This document shows positions 33,383 through 41,646 of a stretch of 64,000 bases of DNA, piece by piece. The notes under the pieces were generated by a model. That model had not been told where the DNA came from. It did no database searches and saw only the letters and a program-made list of their open reading frames with translations. The DNA is taken from contig NZ_FOXJ01000007.1 of assembly GCF_900115685.1 (NCBI RefSeq), positions 62,001 through 126,000 on the forward strand, in the 5' to 3' direction. Each line of letters opens with the position of its first letter. Position 1 is the stretch's first letter. Source of the DNA: Variovorax sp. 770b2. GTDB taxonomy: Bacteria > Pseudomonadota > Gammaproteobacteria > Burkholderiales > Burkholderiaceae_C. Position numbers and translations under genes: made by a program.

Positions 33383-33437
33383 TCGAAGAAGAAAAGAGAA
33401 CGACGCGCCGCATGCGCGCTGAAAGGGAGACCGAGCC

Positions 33438-34022
33438 ATGAATTTCAGAGGAACCAGAGCCAGAACCAGAACCACGGCCGCTGCATTGGCCTCGACCGTG
33501 CCCCTGGCCCTGCTTGCGGGCTGCAGTTTCTTCGCCTCGCTGCAGCCCGCGACCGAACCCGCCGCGGCGTCCGCCCCGCCCGCTCCACCGCCCGCGGTGG
33601 TGTCCAGGGAAGGGCTGGCGCCGATCACCGGCGAGCAGGTCGAGCGCATCCGCGAAGCCATCGGCGGCAAGACGCCCAGCCCGGCCGTGACCAAGGTGGT
33701 GCGCGGCGCGGCGCCCACCATCGAGTCGTTCGTGCGGACCGAAGGCTGCATCACCGCGCGCAACGGCGCCGTGCTCAACCCCTTCGCGGCGCCGGGGCGG
33801 CTGTTCGACGGCACGGGCTTCCAGGGAGGCCCGATGCTGCAGATGCAGTACCACGACAAGACGGCCTGCGTGACCGTCAAGCGCATCCAGAACTGGAAGA
33901 TGGTCTCGCCCAGGCTGCTGCGCTTCGACGTGGTCTACGTGGGCGACGACGGCGAGGAGCACTCGATCCGCCGCCACGAGCTGATGCGCCAGCCCAAGGG
34001 CGGCTGGCTGTTCACGCGCTGA
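33438..34022 (+). CDS. Hypothetical lipoprotein
   Basis: 194 aa. Arginine-rich N-terminus, hydrophobic core ALASTVPLALLAGC with lipobox LAGC (C at about residue 29), then a proline/alanine spacer (ATEPAAASAPPAPPPA). The folded part runs from about 60 on: EQVERIREAIGGKTPSPAVT, APTIESFVRTEGCITARNGA, then MLQMQYHDKTACVTVKRIQN and a charged end ELMRQPKGGWLFTR. Two conserved-looking cysteines in the mature part could pair. Family not recognised. Confidence 0.7.
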   Translation: MNFRGTRARTRTTAAALASTVPLALLAGCSFFASLQPATEPAAASAPPAPPPAVVSREGLAPITGEQVERIREAIGGKTPSPAVTKVVRGAAPTIESFVRTEGCITARNGAVLNPFAAPGRLFDGTGFQGGPMLQMQYHDKTACVTVKRIQNWKMVSPRLLRFDVVYVGDDGEEHSIRRHELMRQPKGGWLFTR

Positions 34023-34035
34023 CGGCGATTCGCCT

Positions 34036-34674
34036 ATGCCGTTGAGCCGCCTGCTTGATCGCTCGGACGTACTGCACGAGACGATCCTGCGGTACTTGGA
34101 TCATTCGTCGTTCTACGACTCCTCAAGAGAGGAAGCGAGCTTCGGAATGTGCAGCGTTTCGCTCGAGCACGCGCAGAGTTTGCGCCTGCTTTTCGCAGCC
34201 GATCTTCCGACTTCGGCAGTTGGCTTGTTGCGGCTGCAATTCGAGGCGCTGACACGTGCCATATGGTTGCTCTATGCAGCACCGGAGCTGGCCGTCGAAA
34301 AACTGATGCCCCCGCTTTCTCTGCAAAGTGAACAGGGTGCGAATAATTTACCAAGCCTCAGCAGCATGGTCGACGAAATCGGCCGGAGCATCGCGAAAGG
34401 CACTCCCACCCAAGCACATCGGATGCTGGTTCAATTCAAGGACGTGACGTGGAAGTCCCTGAACTCGTATGTACACGGTGGAATTCACCCGCTGCGTAGA
34501 CACACGGAAGGGTTTCCCATTCCCCTCGCCGCACAGATCGTTCAAAGCTCCAACGGGTTGTTGACCATGGCCGGCATGACGCTCGCGGTTTTGACCGGCG
34601 AGCAGCTGGTTGCCTCTGCAATCAAACGGATTCCACTTGATTTTGAGGACTGCTTGCCGCCGCTTATTCGATAG
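34036..34674 (+). CDS. DUF6988-like hypothetical protein, lower-GC insertion
   Basis: 212 aa, 14 bp after the lipoprotein gene. The body is all-helical: VSLEHAQSLRLLFAADLPTS, LLRLQFEALTRAIWLLYAAP, MLVQFKDVTWKSLNSYVHGG, then IHPLRR, IVQSSNGLLTMAGMTLAVLT. From memory this matches DUF6988/abi-like proteins with an SYVHGGIHPLRR core; I am only moderately sure of the family number. The codon use is visibly more AT-rich than both neighbours, which suggests recent acquisition as a single gene. A HEPN-like or accessory stress role is possible, but no catalytic motif is clear. Confidence 0.6.
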   Translation: MPLSRLLDRSDVLHETILRYLDHSSFYDSSREEASFGMCSVSLEHAQSLRLLFAADLPTSAVGLLRLQFEALTRAIWLLYAAPELAVEKLMPPLSLQSEQGANNLPSLSSMVDEIGRSIAKGTPTQAHRMLVQFKDVTWKSLNSYVHGGIHPLRRHTEGFPIPLAAQIVQSSNGLLTMAGMTLAVLTGEQLVASAIKRIPLDFEDCLPPLIR

Positions 34675-34687
34675 GCCAAAGACGCGA

Positions 34688-35902
34688 TCACGCACCCTGC
34701 TTCTCGAGCTTCTGGGTGCGTAGCGCGATGCCGAACGACAGCTGCGCCACGATGCCCGCCACGGCCAGCACGAGGGCCGCGGCCAGCGCCGGATTTGCGT
34801 GGCCCATGCCGGCCAGCGCCGTGCACAGCGCGCCTACCGCCATCTGCGTGAACCCGTAAAGGCCCGAGGCCGATCCGATCACCCGCGGGTTGACGCTGAT
34901 CGCCTGCGTCAGCGCGGTCGGCGAGGCCATGCCCGCGCCGACGGTGTAAAGGAACATGGTGCCGATGACCAGTGGCACCGACAGGTGCCCCGACAACACC
35001 CCGCCCAGAAGCACGAAGGACGCGAGCACGCTGAGCATGTTCGACCGGATCATGAGGCTGTCGACCCGCACGCGCTGGATCAGGTGGCTCGTGAGAAAGC
35101 TGCCGAGCCACACGCCCGACACCAGGATCGCCAGGTAGATGCCCGCCTCGTGCGCCGGCCTGTGCAGCTGGTCCACGAAGATGAACGGCGCGGAGGCGAT
35201 GAAGGCGTACATCGAGGTGGTCGCGCAGCCGCCGCCGATCGAGAAGCCGAGGAACGCGGGCGAGCGCAGCAGCTGGCCGTAGTTGCGCGCGAGCGCCGAT
35301 GCATCCAGCCGCGCGCCCGGCGTGCCGGTCTCGGGCAGCAGGCGCCAGGTGAACAGCAGCCCGACGATGCCGAGCGCGAAGAGCGCGTAGAAGATCGAGC
35401 GCCAGCCGAGCGCGGTGGCGAGCGCGCCGCCGACCAGCGGCGCGATGCTCGGGCCGACGGTGACCATGAGGTTCATGAGCGCGAGTCGGCGCGTGGCTTC
35501 CTGCGGCCCGGCCGTGTCGCGCACGATGCTGCGGCCCAGCACGAGGCCGGCGCAGCCGCCGATGGCCTGGAACAGCCTCGCCGCGATGAGCGCATGCACG
35601 TCGGGCGCGAGCGCGGCGACCAGCCCCGCCGCCGAGTAGAGGCCGAGCCCGAACAGCAGCACGGGCCGTCGGCCGAAGCGGTCGGCCATCGGGCCGTACA
35701 GCAACTGCCCCACGGCGAGGCCGAAGATGTAGAGGCTCACCGTCATCTGCATCGCGCCCATGCCGGCGCCGAGGTTCTTTGCGGCGATGGGCAAGGCGGG
35801 CACGAAGATGTGCATGGCCAGCGTGCCGCTGAAGGTGACCAGCGCGAGCAGCCACAGCGGCGCGTGCGGACGTGGCGCAGGCGCTTCTTCGGTCGGCGTC
35901 AT
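34688..35902 (-). CDS. Bcr/CflA-family MFS drug transporter
   Basis: 404 aa, 12 membrane segments. Starts at MTPTEEAPAPRPHAPLWLLA; the frame stays open far upstream but only as antisense of the next gene. Conserved features: IFVPALPIAAKNLGAGMGAM, QLLYGPMADRFGRRPVLLFG and RLFQAIGGCAGLVLGRSIVR, the Bcr/CflA signature. Its ATG overlaps the stop of the outer-membrane factor gene by 4 bp, so it is the last gene of the efflux operon. Probably exports drugs or metabolites across the inner membrane. Confidence 0.92.
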   Translation of the reverse strand: MTPTEEAPAPRPHAPLWLLALVTFSGTLAMHIFVPALPIAAKNLGAGMGAMQMTVSLYIFGLAVGQLLYGPMADRFGRRPVLLFGLGLYSAAGLVAALAPDVHALIAARLFQAIGGCAGLVLGRSIVRDTAGPQEATRRLALMNLMVTVGPSIAPLVGGALATALGWRSIFYALFALGIVGLLFTWRLLPETGTPGARLDASALARNYGQLLRSPAFLGFSIGGGCATTSMYAFIASAPFIFVDQLHRPAHEAGIYLAILVSGVWLGSFLTSHLIQRVRVDSLMIRSNMLSVLASFVLLGGVLSGHLSVPLVIGTMFLYTVGAGMASPTALTQAISVNPRVIGSASGLYGFTQMAVGALCTALAGMGHANPALAAALVLAVAGIVAQLSFGIALRTQKLEKQGA

Positions 35903-37371
35903 TGCTTCACGGTCGCCGCGTGCCCGCCGACTGCGACGGCACCCGATTCGTCGGGCTCCCAGCCACCGCCGAGCGCCATGAACAGCACCACCTGGTCGTC
36001 GGCCAATTGCGCGTCGCTGGCGGCCAGGGCCGCATCGCTCGCGGCGAGCGAGCGCTCGGCATCGAGCGCGTCGAGGTACGCGGTGCGGCCGTTCTGGTAG
36101 AGCTGGCGCGCCTGCGCCGCGACCTTCGCACTTTCGTCGCGCGAGGCCTGCAGGGCGGCGCGGCGGTCGAGCTCGCGGGCGTAGGTGCCGAGCGCGGTCT
36201 CGGTTTCGCGCAGCGCGGTGAGCACCGTGCCGTCGAACCTGGCGAGCGCGCCGCGCGTGCCGGCTTCGGCCTCGGCGATGCGGGCCTGTGCGATGCCGGT
36301 GTTGGGAATGGTCCAGGAAATCAGCGGGCCCATGCTCCAGCTGAAGGTGTCCTTGCGGCCGAAGTCGGCGGCCGTGCCGACTGATGAAGCCGAGAGGCCG
36401 AGCGTGACCTTCGGATAGAGATCGGCCGTGGCCACGCCGATGCGCGCGGTCGATGCGGCAAGGCTGCGTTCGGCCTGGCGGATGTCGGGGCGGCGGCGCA
36501 GCAGGGCCGCGCCATCGCCCACGGGCAGCGTGCCGGCCACGCGCGGGGGCACGGTGCAGTCGGCCACTTCGCGCGGAAAGTCCTGCGGCAGTGCGCCGGT
36601 GAGCGTGGCGAGGCGGTAGAGCGCGCCCTGGCGCTCGGCCTTCAGCGGCGGCAGCGCGGCGTTCAGTTGCTGCAGTTGCGCGCGTGCGCGGCCCGCATCG
36701 ATGGCGCCGGCGCGGCCTGCGCGCTGCAGGCGGTCGGTGACGTTCACGGCGTCCTGCTGCAGCGCGACGGACTTCTGCGCGATCTGCAGGCGCAGGCCCG
36801 TCGAGCAGGCCTCGGCGTAGGCGCGGGCGGTGCCGGCGGCGACGTTCACGCGCACGAGGTCCAGCGCGGCTGCGGCGGCTTCGGTGCTGGCGCCGGCCGC
36901 TTCGATGCTGCGGCGGATCTGGCCGAACAGGTCGACCTGGTAGGAGAGCGATGCGCCGGCGCTGTAGTTGAAGCGGCTCGGCGGCTCGTAGCCCTTCTGC
37001 AGCAGCGAGAGGCCCGACACATGGCCGAACGACGGGCCGCCGTTCACGCCCAGCGTGGGGCGTTCGGCGCCGGCCACTTCGGACTCGATGGCGCGTTCGC
37101 GTTCGAGGTTCGCGACGGCCTGGCGCAGGTCGGTGTTGTGCGCGAGGGCTTGCGTGACCAGCTTGTCGAGCAGCGGGTCGCGGTACAGGCGCCACCAGTG
37201 CGGCGGCAGCGGCGCGGCATTCGCGGGCGCCTCGGCGAAGGGCCTGGCGGCAGCGGACTGGCTGGCGAGCGCGTCGGCGGGCTGCTTGTAGTCGGGGCCG
37301 ACCGCCGCGCACGCGGCGAGCCCGGCGGCCACCGCCAACGAGGCCATGCGGAAAGCGAAGCGGGTCGTCAT
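35899..37371 (-). CDS. Outer-membrane efflux lipoprotein (NodT/OprM family)
   Basis: 490 aa. Signal and lipobox: MTTRFAFRMASLAVAAGLAA followed by C (residue 21), then AVGPDYKQP, the universal start of NodT/OprM factors. Two long helical repeats typical of TolC-like proteins follow: VTQALAHNTDLRQAVANLER and LYPKVTLGLSASSVG. An upstream in-frame ATG at 37401 would add ten residues and weaken the signal peptide, so 37371 is chosen. With the upstream HlyD protein it should build an envelope-spanning efflux path. 4 bp before it ends the HlyD gene. Confidence 0.92.
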   Translation of the reverse strand: MTTRFAFRMASLAVAAGLAACAAVGPDYKQPADALASQSAAARPFAEAPANAAPLPPHWWRLYRDPLLDKLVTQALAHNTDLRQAVANLERERAIESEVAGAERPTLGVNGGPSFGHVSGLSLLQKGYEPPSRFNYSAGASLSYQVDLFGQIRRSIEAAGASTEAAAAALDLVRVNVAAGTARAYAEACSTGLRLQIAQKSVALQQDAVNVTDRLQRAGRAGAIDAGRARAQLQQLNAALPPLKAERQGALYRLATLTGALPQDFPREVADCTVPPRVAGTLPVGDGAALLRRRPDIRQAERSLAASTARIGVATADLYPKVTLGLSASSVGTAADFGRKDTFSWSMGPLISWTIPNTGIAQARIAEAEAGTRGALARFDGTVLTALRETETALGTYARELDRRAALQASRDESAKVAAQARQLYQNGRTAYLDALDAERSLAASDAALAASDAQLADDQVVLFMALGGGWEPDESGAVAVGGHAATVKQ

Positions 37372-37375
37372 GGCG

Positions 37376-38299
37376 TTATCCCTTCTGCGGTGCGGCTGCA
37401 CCGCGGGCGGCGACGCGATCCAGCACCTGCACGGTCACGGTCTGGCCCGCAACCAGCCGCGCGCCTTCGGGCAGCGGATCGAGCTTCACGCGCACCGGAA
37501 TGCGCTGCGCGAGCCGCACCCAGTTGAAGGTCGGGTTCACGCTGGGCAGCAGGTTCGCGCTGGTGGAGCGGTCGCGGTCGGCGATGCCGGCGGCCACGCT
37601 GTCGACCGCACCTTCGAGCACCGCGCCGCCGCCCATCGGCGTGACGCGCACGCGGTCGCCCAGGTGGATGCGCGGCAGCTTCGTTTCCTCGAAATAGCCT
37701 TCGACGTAGAACGACTGCGCATCGACCAGCGCGAGCACCGGCCGGCCGGCGGCGGCGTAGCTGCCCTGGCGCAAGTCCAGATTGGTGACCAGGCCGTCGG
37801 CCGGCGCGCGCACCTGGGCGCGCTGCAGGTTCAGGCGCGCCGAATCCAGCGCCACCTCGGCCTGCGCGACGGCGGCCTGCATCTGCTCGACGCGGGAGCG
37901 CGTCTGTTCGCGCGCTTCCTTGGAGACGAGCTCGTCCAGGCCCGTGTTGCGCGCGTTCTCGCGCTGCACCTGCGCGCTCATCGCGCGCTGCGCCGAGAGC
38001 GCGGCCTGGGCCTGCCGCACGGCGAGGTCGTAGCGCGCGCGGTCCACTTCGAACAGCAGCGTGCCGGCGGCGACCGACTGGTTGTCCTGGATCGGCACGG
38101 CGGTGACCAGGCCCGACACGTCGGGCGCGATCTGGACCACGTTGGCGCGCACGCGGCCGTCGCGCGTCCACGGCGCGAGCTCGTAGTGGTCCCAGAGCCG
38201 GAAGCCGGCCCAGACGGCCGCGGCCACCACGGCCACGGTGAGGAGGACGCGCACCAGGCGCTGCGCCCGGGAGTTGTCTGCGGATGAACTGGCTGTCAT
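37376..38299 (-). CDS. HlyD/EmrA-family periplasmic adaptor
   Basis: 307 aa. One N-terminal membrane anchor (LVRVLLTVAVVAAAVWAGFR), then WTRDGRVRANVVQIAPDVSG and LVTAVPIQDNQSVAAGTLLF, the lipoyl half-motif, a coiled-coil hairpin (about 85-150) and APADGLVTNLDLRQGSYAAA, the second half. This is the AaeA/EmrA pattern used with FUSC (AaeB-like) pumps. Start at MTASSSADNSRAQ. It lies 14 bp after the DUF1656 gene and 4 bp before the outer-membrane factor gene. Confidence 0.92.
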   Translation of the reverse strand: MTASSSADNSRAQRLVRVLLTVAVVAAAVWAGFRLWDHYELAPWTRDGRVRANVVQIAPDVSGLVTAVPIQDNQSVAAGTLLFEVDRARYDLAVRQAQAALSAQRAMSAQVQRENARNTGLDELVSKEAREQTRSRVEQMQAAVAQAEVALDSARLNLQRAQVRAPADGLVTNLDLRQGSYAAAGRPVLALVDAQSFYVEGYFEETKLPRIHLGDRVRVTPMGGGAVLEGAVDSVAAGIADRDRSTSANLLPSVNPTFNWVRLAQRIPVRVKLDPLPEGARLVAGQTVTVQVLDRVAARGAAAPQKG

Positions 38300-38313
38300 G
38301 GGAATCTCGTCGT

Positions 38314-38520
38314 CTATTGAAGGTGTGAGGTGAGGCGGCTGAGCGCGTAGAGCAGCAGCAGGTAGAGCGCCATGTCGAACAGCGCCGGGTGCCACACCCA
38401 GCGGTACAGGCCCGTGGCCGCGAGCAGGCGGCGCACGCCCCAGAGCGCGACGAGCGCGGCGGCTGCGAGCACCATGAGCCATGGCACGTAGAGGCCGTAG
38501 AAACTGGCTTCGCCGATCAT
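38314..38520 (-). CDS. DUF1656 small membrane protein (AaeX-like)
   Basis: 68 aa with two membrane segments: LYVPWLMVLAAAALVALWGV and WHPALFDMALYLLLLYALSR. The pattern WHPALFDMALY is the hallmark of DUF1656 (AaeX) proteins, which always accompany HlyD and FUSC genes as here. Overlaps the FUSC gene by 4 bp. Probably assists assembly of the pump; direct role unknown. Confidence 0.88.
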   Translation of the reverse strand: MIGEASFYGLYVPWLMVLAAAALVALWGVRRLLAATGLYRWVWHPALFDMALYLLLLYALSRLTSHLQ

Positions 38521-40631
38521 GCGGAAGCTCCTTGGGGAATGACTGCGGCCAGCGTGGGCGGCGCGTCGGGGAACAGGTTGCGGCGCAGGCCCACCAGCGC
38601 TGTGACGGCGGAGCGCGACGCCGACGATGTGTCGCGCGCGGCGAGCACTGCGCGGAGCGCTTCGTCGATCTGCGGCAGCAGCGCCTGCGGGCGCGGCGCC
38701 ATGCGGCCTTCGCCGCGCTGGCGGAAGAAGCGCGAGATGCCGCCCAGCAGCGCGGCCGAGGTGGCCAGCGGCAACTGCGTGCGCACGCGCTGCAGCACCG
38801 CGATGTCGGCGCCCATGCGCAGGTCGCGCAACGCGTCATCGGCGGCCACGCCTTCGACGGTGCCGCCGGCCTGCGCGATGCGCGGCGCGAGCAGGCCGAT
38901 GCGGTCGAGCATGCGCACCGCGTAGGCGTCGCTCTGCGCGTACTGCGGGTGCGACGACGCGGCCATCTCGCCGAGCTCGCGCCAGGTCGCGCGCTGGATG
39001 CGGCGCGCGCTCCAGTCGGCGCCCACCGAACGCACGAGCCGCGTGACGCGGGCCGCGACCACCACGCCCACGACCTGGCCGATCATGCTGTTGATGAAGC
39101 TCACCAGGTCGGCGCTGGCGGTGTCGTACAGCGCGAGCGTGCCGGCCACGCCGAAGACCATCGCCATCGCGGGCATGAAGTGCGTCGGCCGCGGCAGGTA
39201 CAGGCCCAGCAGCAGGAAGAGCGGCGCGCAGATCGCGACCAGCATGCCGAAGTCCTGCACCGTGGGCATGAGCACCAGCACGTAGACCGCGGAGATCGGG
39301 ATCGACCACAGCGTCCACTTGAGGAAGCCGTGGATCGCGGGCACCGGGTCGTCCATGGTCGCGAAGAAGCAGCAGAAGACCGCGGCCATCATGGTGGCGG
39401 CCGAGCCCATGGTCCAGCCGGTGAGGATCCAGAACGCGCCGCACAGGCAGATGGCGATGACGGCCGCGAGCGCGGAGAGCAGTGCCATGCCGTAGTCGCG
39501 GTGCAATGTGCGGCTGCTCAGGGCGGCGGTGCGGCGCAACGGGGCGGCGCCCTTGAGGCCTTCGTCGATATCCAGGCGCAACTGGGCGCAGGCGGTCCAG
39601 CCATCGACGAGTTCCGCGAGGCGGCCGGCCAGGCCGATGCGCAGCGCGCGGCCCCAGGCAGTGGGTTGCGCGCCGCTGCCGGCTTGCGGTGCGGCGCCCA
39701 GTGCGGCGATGGCAGTGCGCAGGGCCTGCAGGCGTTCGGTGCGCGCGGCGTTTTCGCTCGCGGGCTCGGCTTCTGCGCGCAGCCATTGCCCGGCCTGCGA
39801 GAGCACGGCGGCAACATCGGGTGCGAGTGCGCCTTCGGCCTGTTCGAGCGCGCGCAGCCGGTCTTCGACGGCCGAGAGCGCGGGCGTGAGCGCGGCGACG
39901 CGGTCCTGCATCGCGCGGATCGCGCCGGCCGTCCAGCGCAGGTGCGTGGTGTCGAAGGGCACGTGGGTGGAAAGCAGGCGCAGCTGCGTGATGTCGCCCG
40001 CGAGGCGGCGGCGGTCGTCGTCCAGGCGCTTGGGGTCGGCGTCGCTCTTGCGGCCGGTCGGCTGCAGCAGGTCGCCCAGCCACTTGCGCGCGTCCGTCAG
40101 CGTGCGGTCGAGCAGGCCCAGCACCGTGGGCGCGAGGCCTGTGGGCAGCACGAGGCTGTGGACCAGCGTCGCGCAGAAGATGCCGAGGCCGATCTCCTCG
40201 ACGCGCGCGACGGCGGTGTCGAACAGCACCAGCGGCGTCTGCACCGACGGAAAACCGATCAGCGCCGCCGTGTAGCCCGCGAGCATGAAGACGTACGAGC
40301 GCGGCGTGCGGTCGAAGAGCGAGATGCACAGGCACAGGCCCACCCACAGCGCGAGCACCAGCGTCAGCAACTCGGGCGCGTTGGAAAGCGCGGGCACGAG
40401 CAGCACCGTCGCCGTGCTGCCGATCAGCGTGCCGACGAAGCGGTACACCGCCTTGGAGCGCACCGCGCCGGCCAGCGGATGCGCGACGACGTAGGTGGTC
40501 ATCAAGGCCCAGAACGGGCGCGGCAGGCCTGCGCGGCTCGCAAGATACATCGCGAGCATCGCCGCGGCGAAGCTCTTGACGGAGAACAGAAGCTCCGCGC
40601 GGGTGAAGCGCGGCAGGCGCAGCGCGGTCAT
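38517..40631 (-). CDS. FUSC-family aromatic-acid-type efflux pump subunit (AaeB-like)
   Basis: 704 aa. Two blocks of membrane segments (about 15-160 and 390-520) separated by a large cytoplasmic region. MYLASRAGLPRPFWALMTTY and VVAHPLAGAVRSKAVYRFVG and GTLIGSTATVLLVP identify the FUSC/AaeB family, which moves hydroxybenzoates and similar weak acids. The second block includes FWILTGWTMGSAATMMAAVF and YLPRPTHFMPAMAMVFGVAG. First efflux gene after the MarR regulator; its ATG directly abuts the MarR stop. The whole set MarR-FUSC-DUF1656-HlyD-OMF-MFS looks like one transcript. Confidence 0.92.
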   Translation of the reverse strand: MTALRLPRFTRAELLFSVKSFAAAMLAMYLASRAGLPRPFWALMTTYVVAHPLAGAVRSKAVYRFVGTLIGSTATVLLVPALSNAPELLTLVLALWVGLCLCISLFDRTPRSYVFMLAGYTAALIGFPSVQTPLVLFDTAVARVEEIGLGIFCATLVHSLVLPTGLAPTVLGLLDRTLTDARKWLGDLLQPTGRKSDADPKRLDDDRRRLAGDITQLRLLSTHVPFDTTHLRWTAGAIRAMQDRVAALTPALSAVEDRLRALEQAEGALAPDVAAVLSQAGQWLRAEAEPASENAARTERLQALRTAIAALGAAPQAGSGAQPTAWGRALRIGLAGRLAELVDGWTACAQLRLDIDEGLKGAAPLRRTAALSSRTLHRDYGMALLSALAAVIAICLCGAFWILTGWTMGSAATMMAAVFCCFFATMDDPVPAIHGFLKWTLWSIPISAVYVLVLMPTVQDFGMLVAICAPLFLLLGLYLPRPTHFMPAMAMVFGVAGTLALYDTASADLVSFINSMIGQVVGVVVAARVTRLVRSVGADWSARRIQRATWRELGEMAASSHPQYAQSDAYAVRMLDRIGLLAPRIAQAGGTVEGVAADDALRDLRMGADIAVLQRVRTQLPLATSAALLGGISRFFRQRGEGRMAPRPQALLPQIDEALRAVLAARDTSSASRSAVTALVGLRRNLFPDAPPTLAAVIPQGASA

Positions 40632-41117
40632 TTACTTGCGGCCCTCCTGCAGCGCCGGGGCGTTGCGGCCCAGGCGCTCTTCGAGCGTGGCGAAGACGCG
40701 CAGGCAGGCGGCGATGTCGTCGTTGCCGATGCCTTCGAACAGCGTGCCGCGCATCTCGCTCAGCGAGGCTTCGAGGGTGGCGCAGGCGGTCACGCCCGTG
40801 GGTGTGAGGTGCAGGGTCTTGGCGCGGCGGTCGGCAGGGTCTTCCAGGCGCTGCACGAAGCCCGCCTCCACCAGTTGATCGACCGAGCGCACCAGCGACG
40901 GCCCCTCGATGCCCAGCACCTCGGCCAGCACGCCCTGGCGCATGCCGTCGCCCATGCGCCCGATCATCACGATCGGCCAGGCCAGGGTCTGCGACACGCC
41001 GACGTGGGCCACCGCCTTGTCGGCCGCGGCACGGTAGGCGCGCTGCAACGTGGACAGCGACATGCCCAGGTGCATGAGCGCGTGTTCGCGGGTCTGGGTG
41101 TTTCTGGAGGTGGGCAC
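40632..41117 (-). CDS. MarR-family regulator of the efflux operon
   Basis: About 161 aa; start uncertain. Winged helix at about 55-115 of the longest form: LAEVLGIEGPSLVRSVDQLV and EAGFVQRLEDPADRRAKTLH, then LTPTGVTACATLEASLSEMR, all canonical for MarR. Candidates for the start are a GTG at 41117 (chosen), a TTG at 41129 that lies inside the operator, and an ATG at 41075; none has a strong ribosome site. It abuts the FUSC gene and should repress the operon until a phenolic or similar compound binds. The promoter and operator lie at 41122-41153. Confidence 0.88.
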   Translation of the reverse strand: MPTSRNTQTREHALMHLGMSLSTLQRAYRAAADKAVAHVGVSQTLAWPIVMIGRMGDGMRQGVLAEVLGIEGPSLVRSVDQLVEAGFVQRLEDPADRRAKTLHLTPTGVTACATLEASLSEMRGTLFEGIGNDDIAACLRVFATLEERLGRNAPALQEGRK

Positions 41118-41121
41118 GTCG

Positions 41122-41153
41122 GATAGCAATTAGTTAGCTTGCTATCTATTATA
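41122..41153 (-). promoter_or_regulatory. MarR operator and -10 box for the efflux operon
   Basis: GATAGCAA (41122-41129) and TTGCTATC (41139-41146) form a perfect 8-bp inverted repeat with a 9-bp spacer, right at the start of the MarR gene. Just upstream on the minus strand is TATAAT (41148-41153), a consensus -10 box. The arrangement predicts that MarR binding blocks transcription start of its own operon. No good -35 was found. Confidence 0.65.
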
Positions 41154-41245
41154 GGGGTAACTACCGATCCGCGCGGCGGACACGCTGGCGCCCGCCTCGG
41201 GCGCCGGAAAACCGGGAAAAGAAAAACGGGGGGAAGAAGAAAAGT

Positions 41246-41605
41246 GTGAAGCCCGCCGATAAGCCGGATTCTGTGCACCGAAGGCCTCTTGCGAAGCCCT
41301 CGGCGTGACCGCCATTACTCTGGGCCGTTTGTCGCCAAACGGCTCGATGCCACCTACCCGCCAGCTCAGCGGAACCACCTCGATACTGGCCTACTTGGTG
41401 TTGCTGCGCGCAGAGATTGCCCGTTTCACCCGAACTCAATCGGCTCGTCTCTGTTGCTCTGATCCTCACCTCACGGTGGAGAGTCGTTAACTCCTGCGCT
41501 GTCCTGTGCAGTCCGGACGTTCCTCCAGTGCGGTCTTTCGACACGATGCCCGAAGGCAGAGCGTCCCTTTCGGGCTTGCACCAGCGGCGGTCTGGCGTGC
41601 TTCAC
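41246..41605 (-). ncRNA. rnpB: RNase P RNA (type A)
   Basis: About 360 nt, catalytic RNA that removes tRNA 5' leaders. On the minus strand the P1 helix is GTGAAGC at the 5' end (41599-41605) and GCTTCAC at the 3' end (41246-41252). Invariant parts are present: GAGGAACGTCCGGACTGC (P4 5' strand and J3/4), GGTGAAACGGGCAA, and the near-terminal ACAGAATCCGGCTTAT. A GATAAT -10-like box sits 7 bp upstream (41612-41617). The ends are set from the P1 pairing and could differ by a few bases. Confidence 0.95.
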
Positions 41606-41646
41606 GGCTCGATTATCGCCCGGCGCGCCGATGGCCCCGCGCAGCG

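Noticed and set aside
34688-37312. 874-aa protein fusing an outer-membrane factor region to the MFS transporter
   Set aside because: The upstream part is an off-frame reading of the outer-membrane factor gene; the MFS protein starts normally at 35902.
38481-41126. 881-aa plus-strand open frame across the FUSC and MarR genes
   Set aside because: Antisense to the FUSC and MarR genes, with His/Arg/Ala-rich low-complexity translation.
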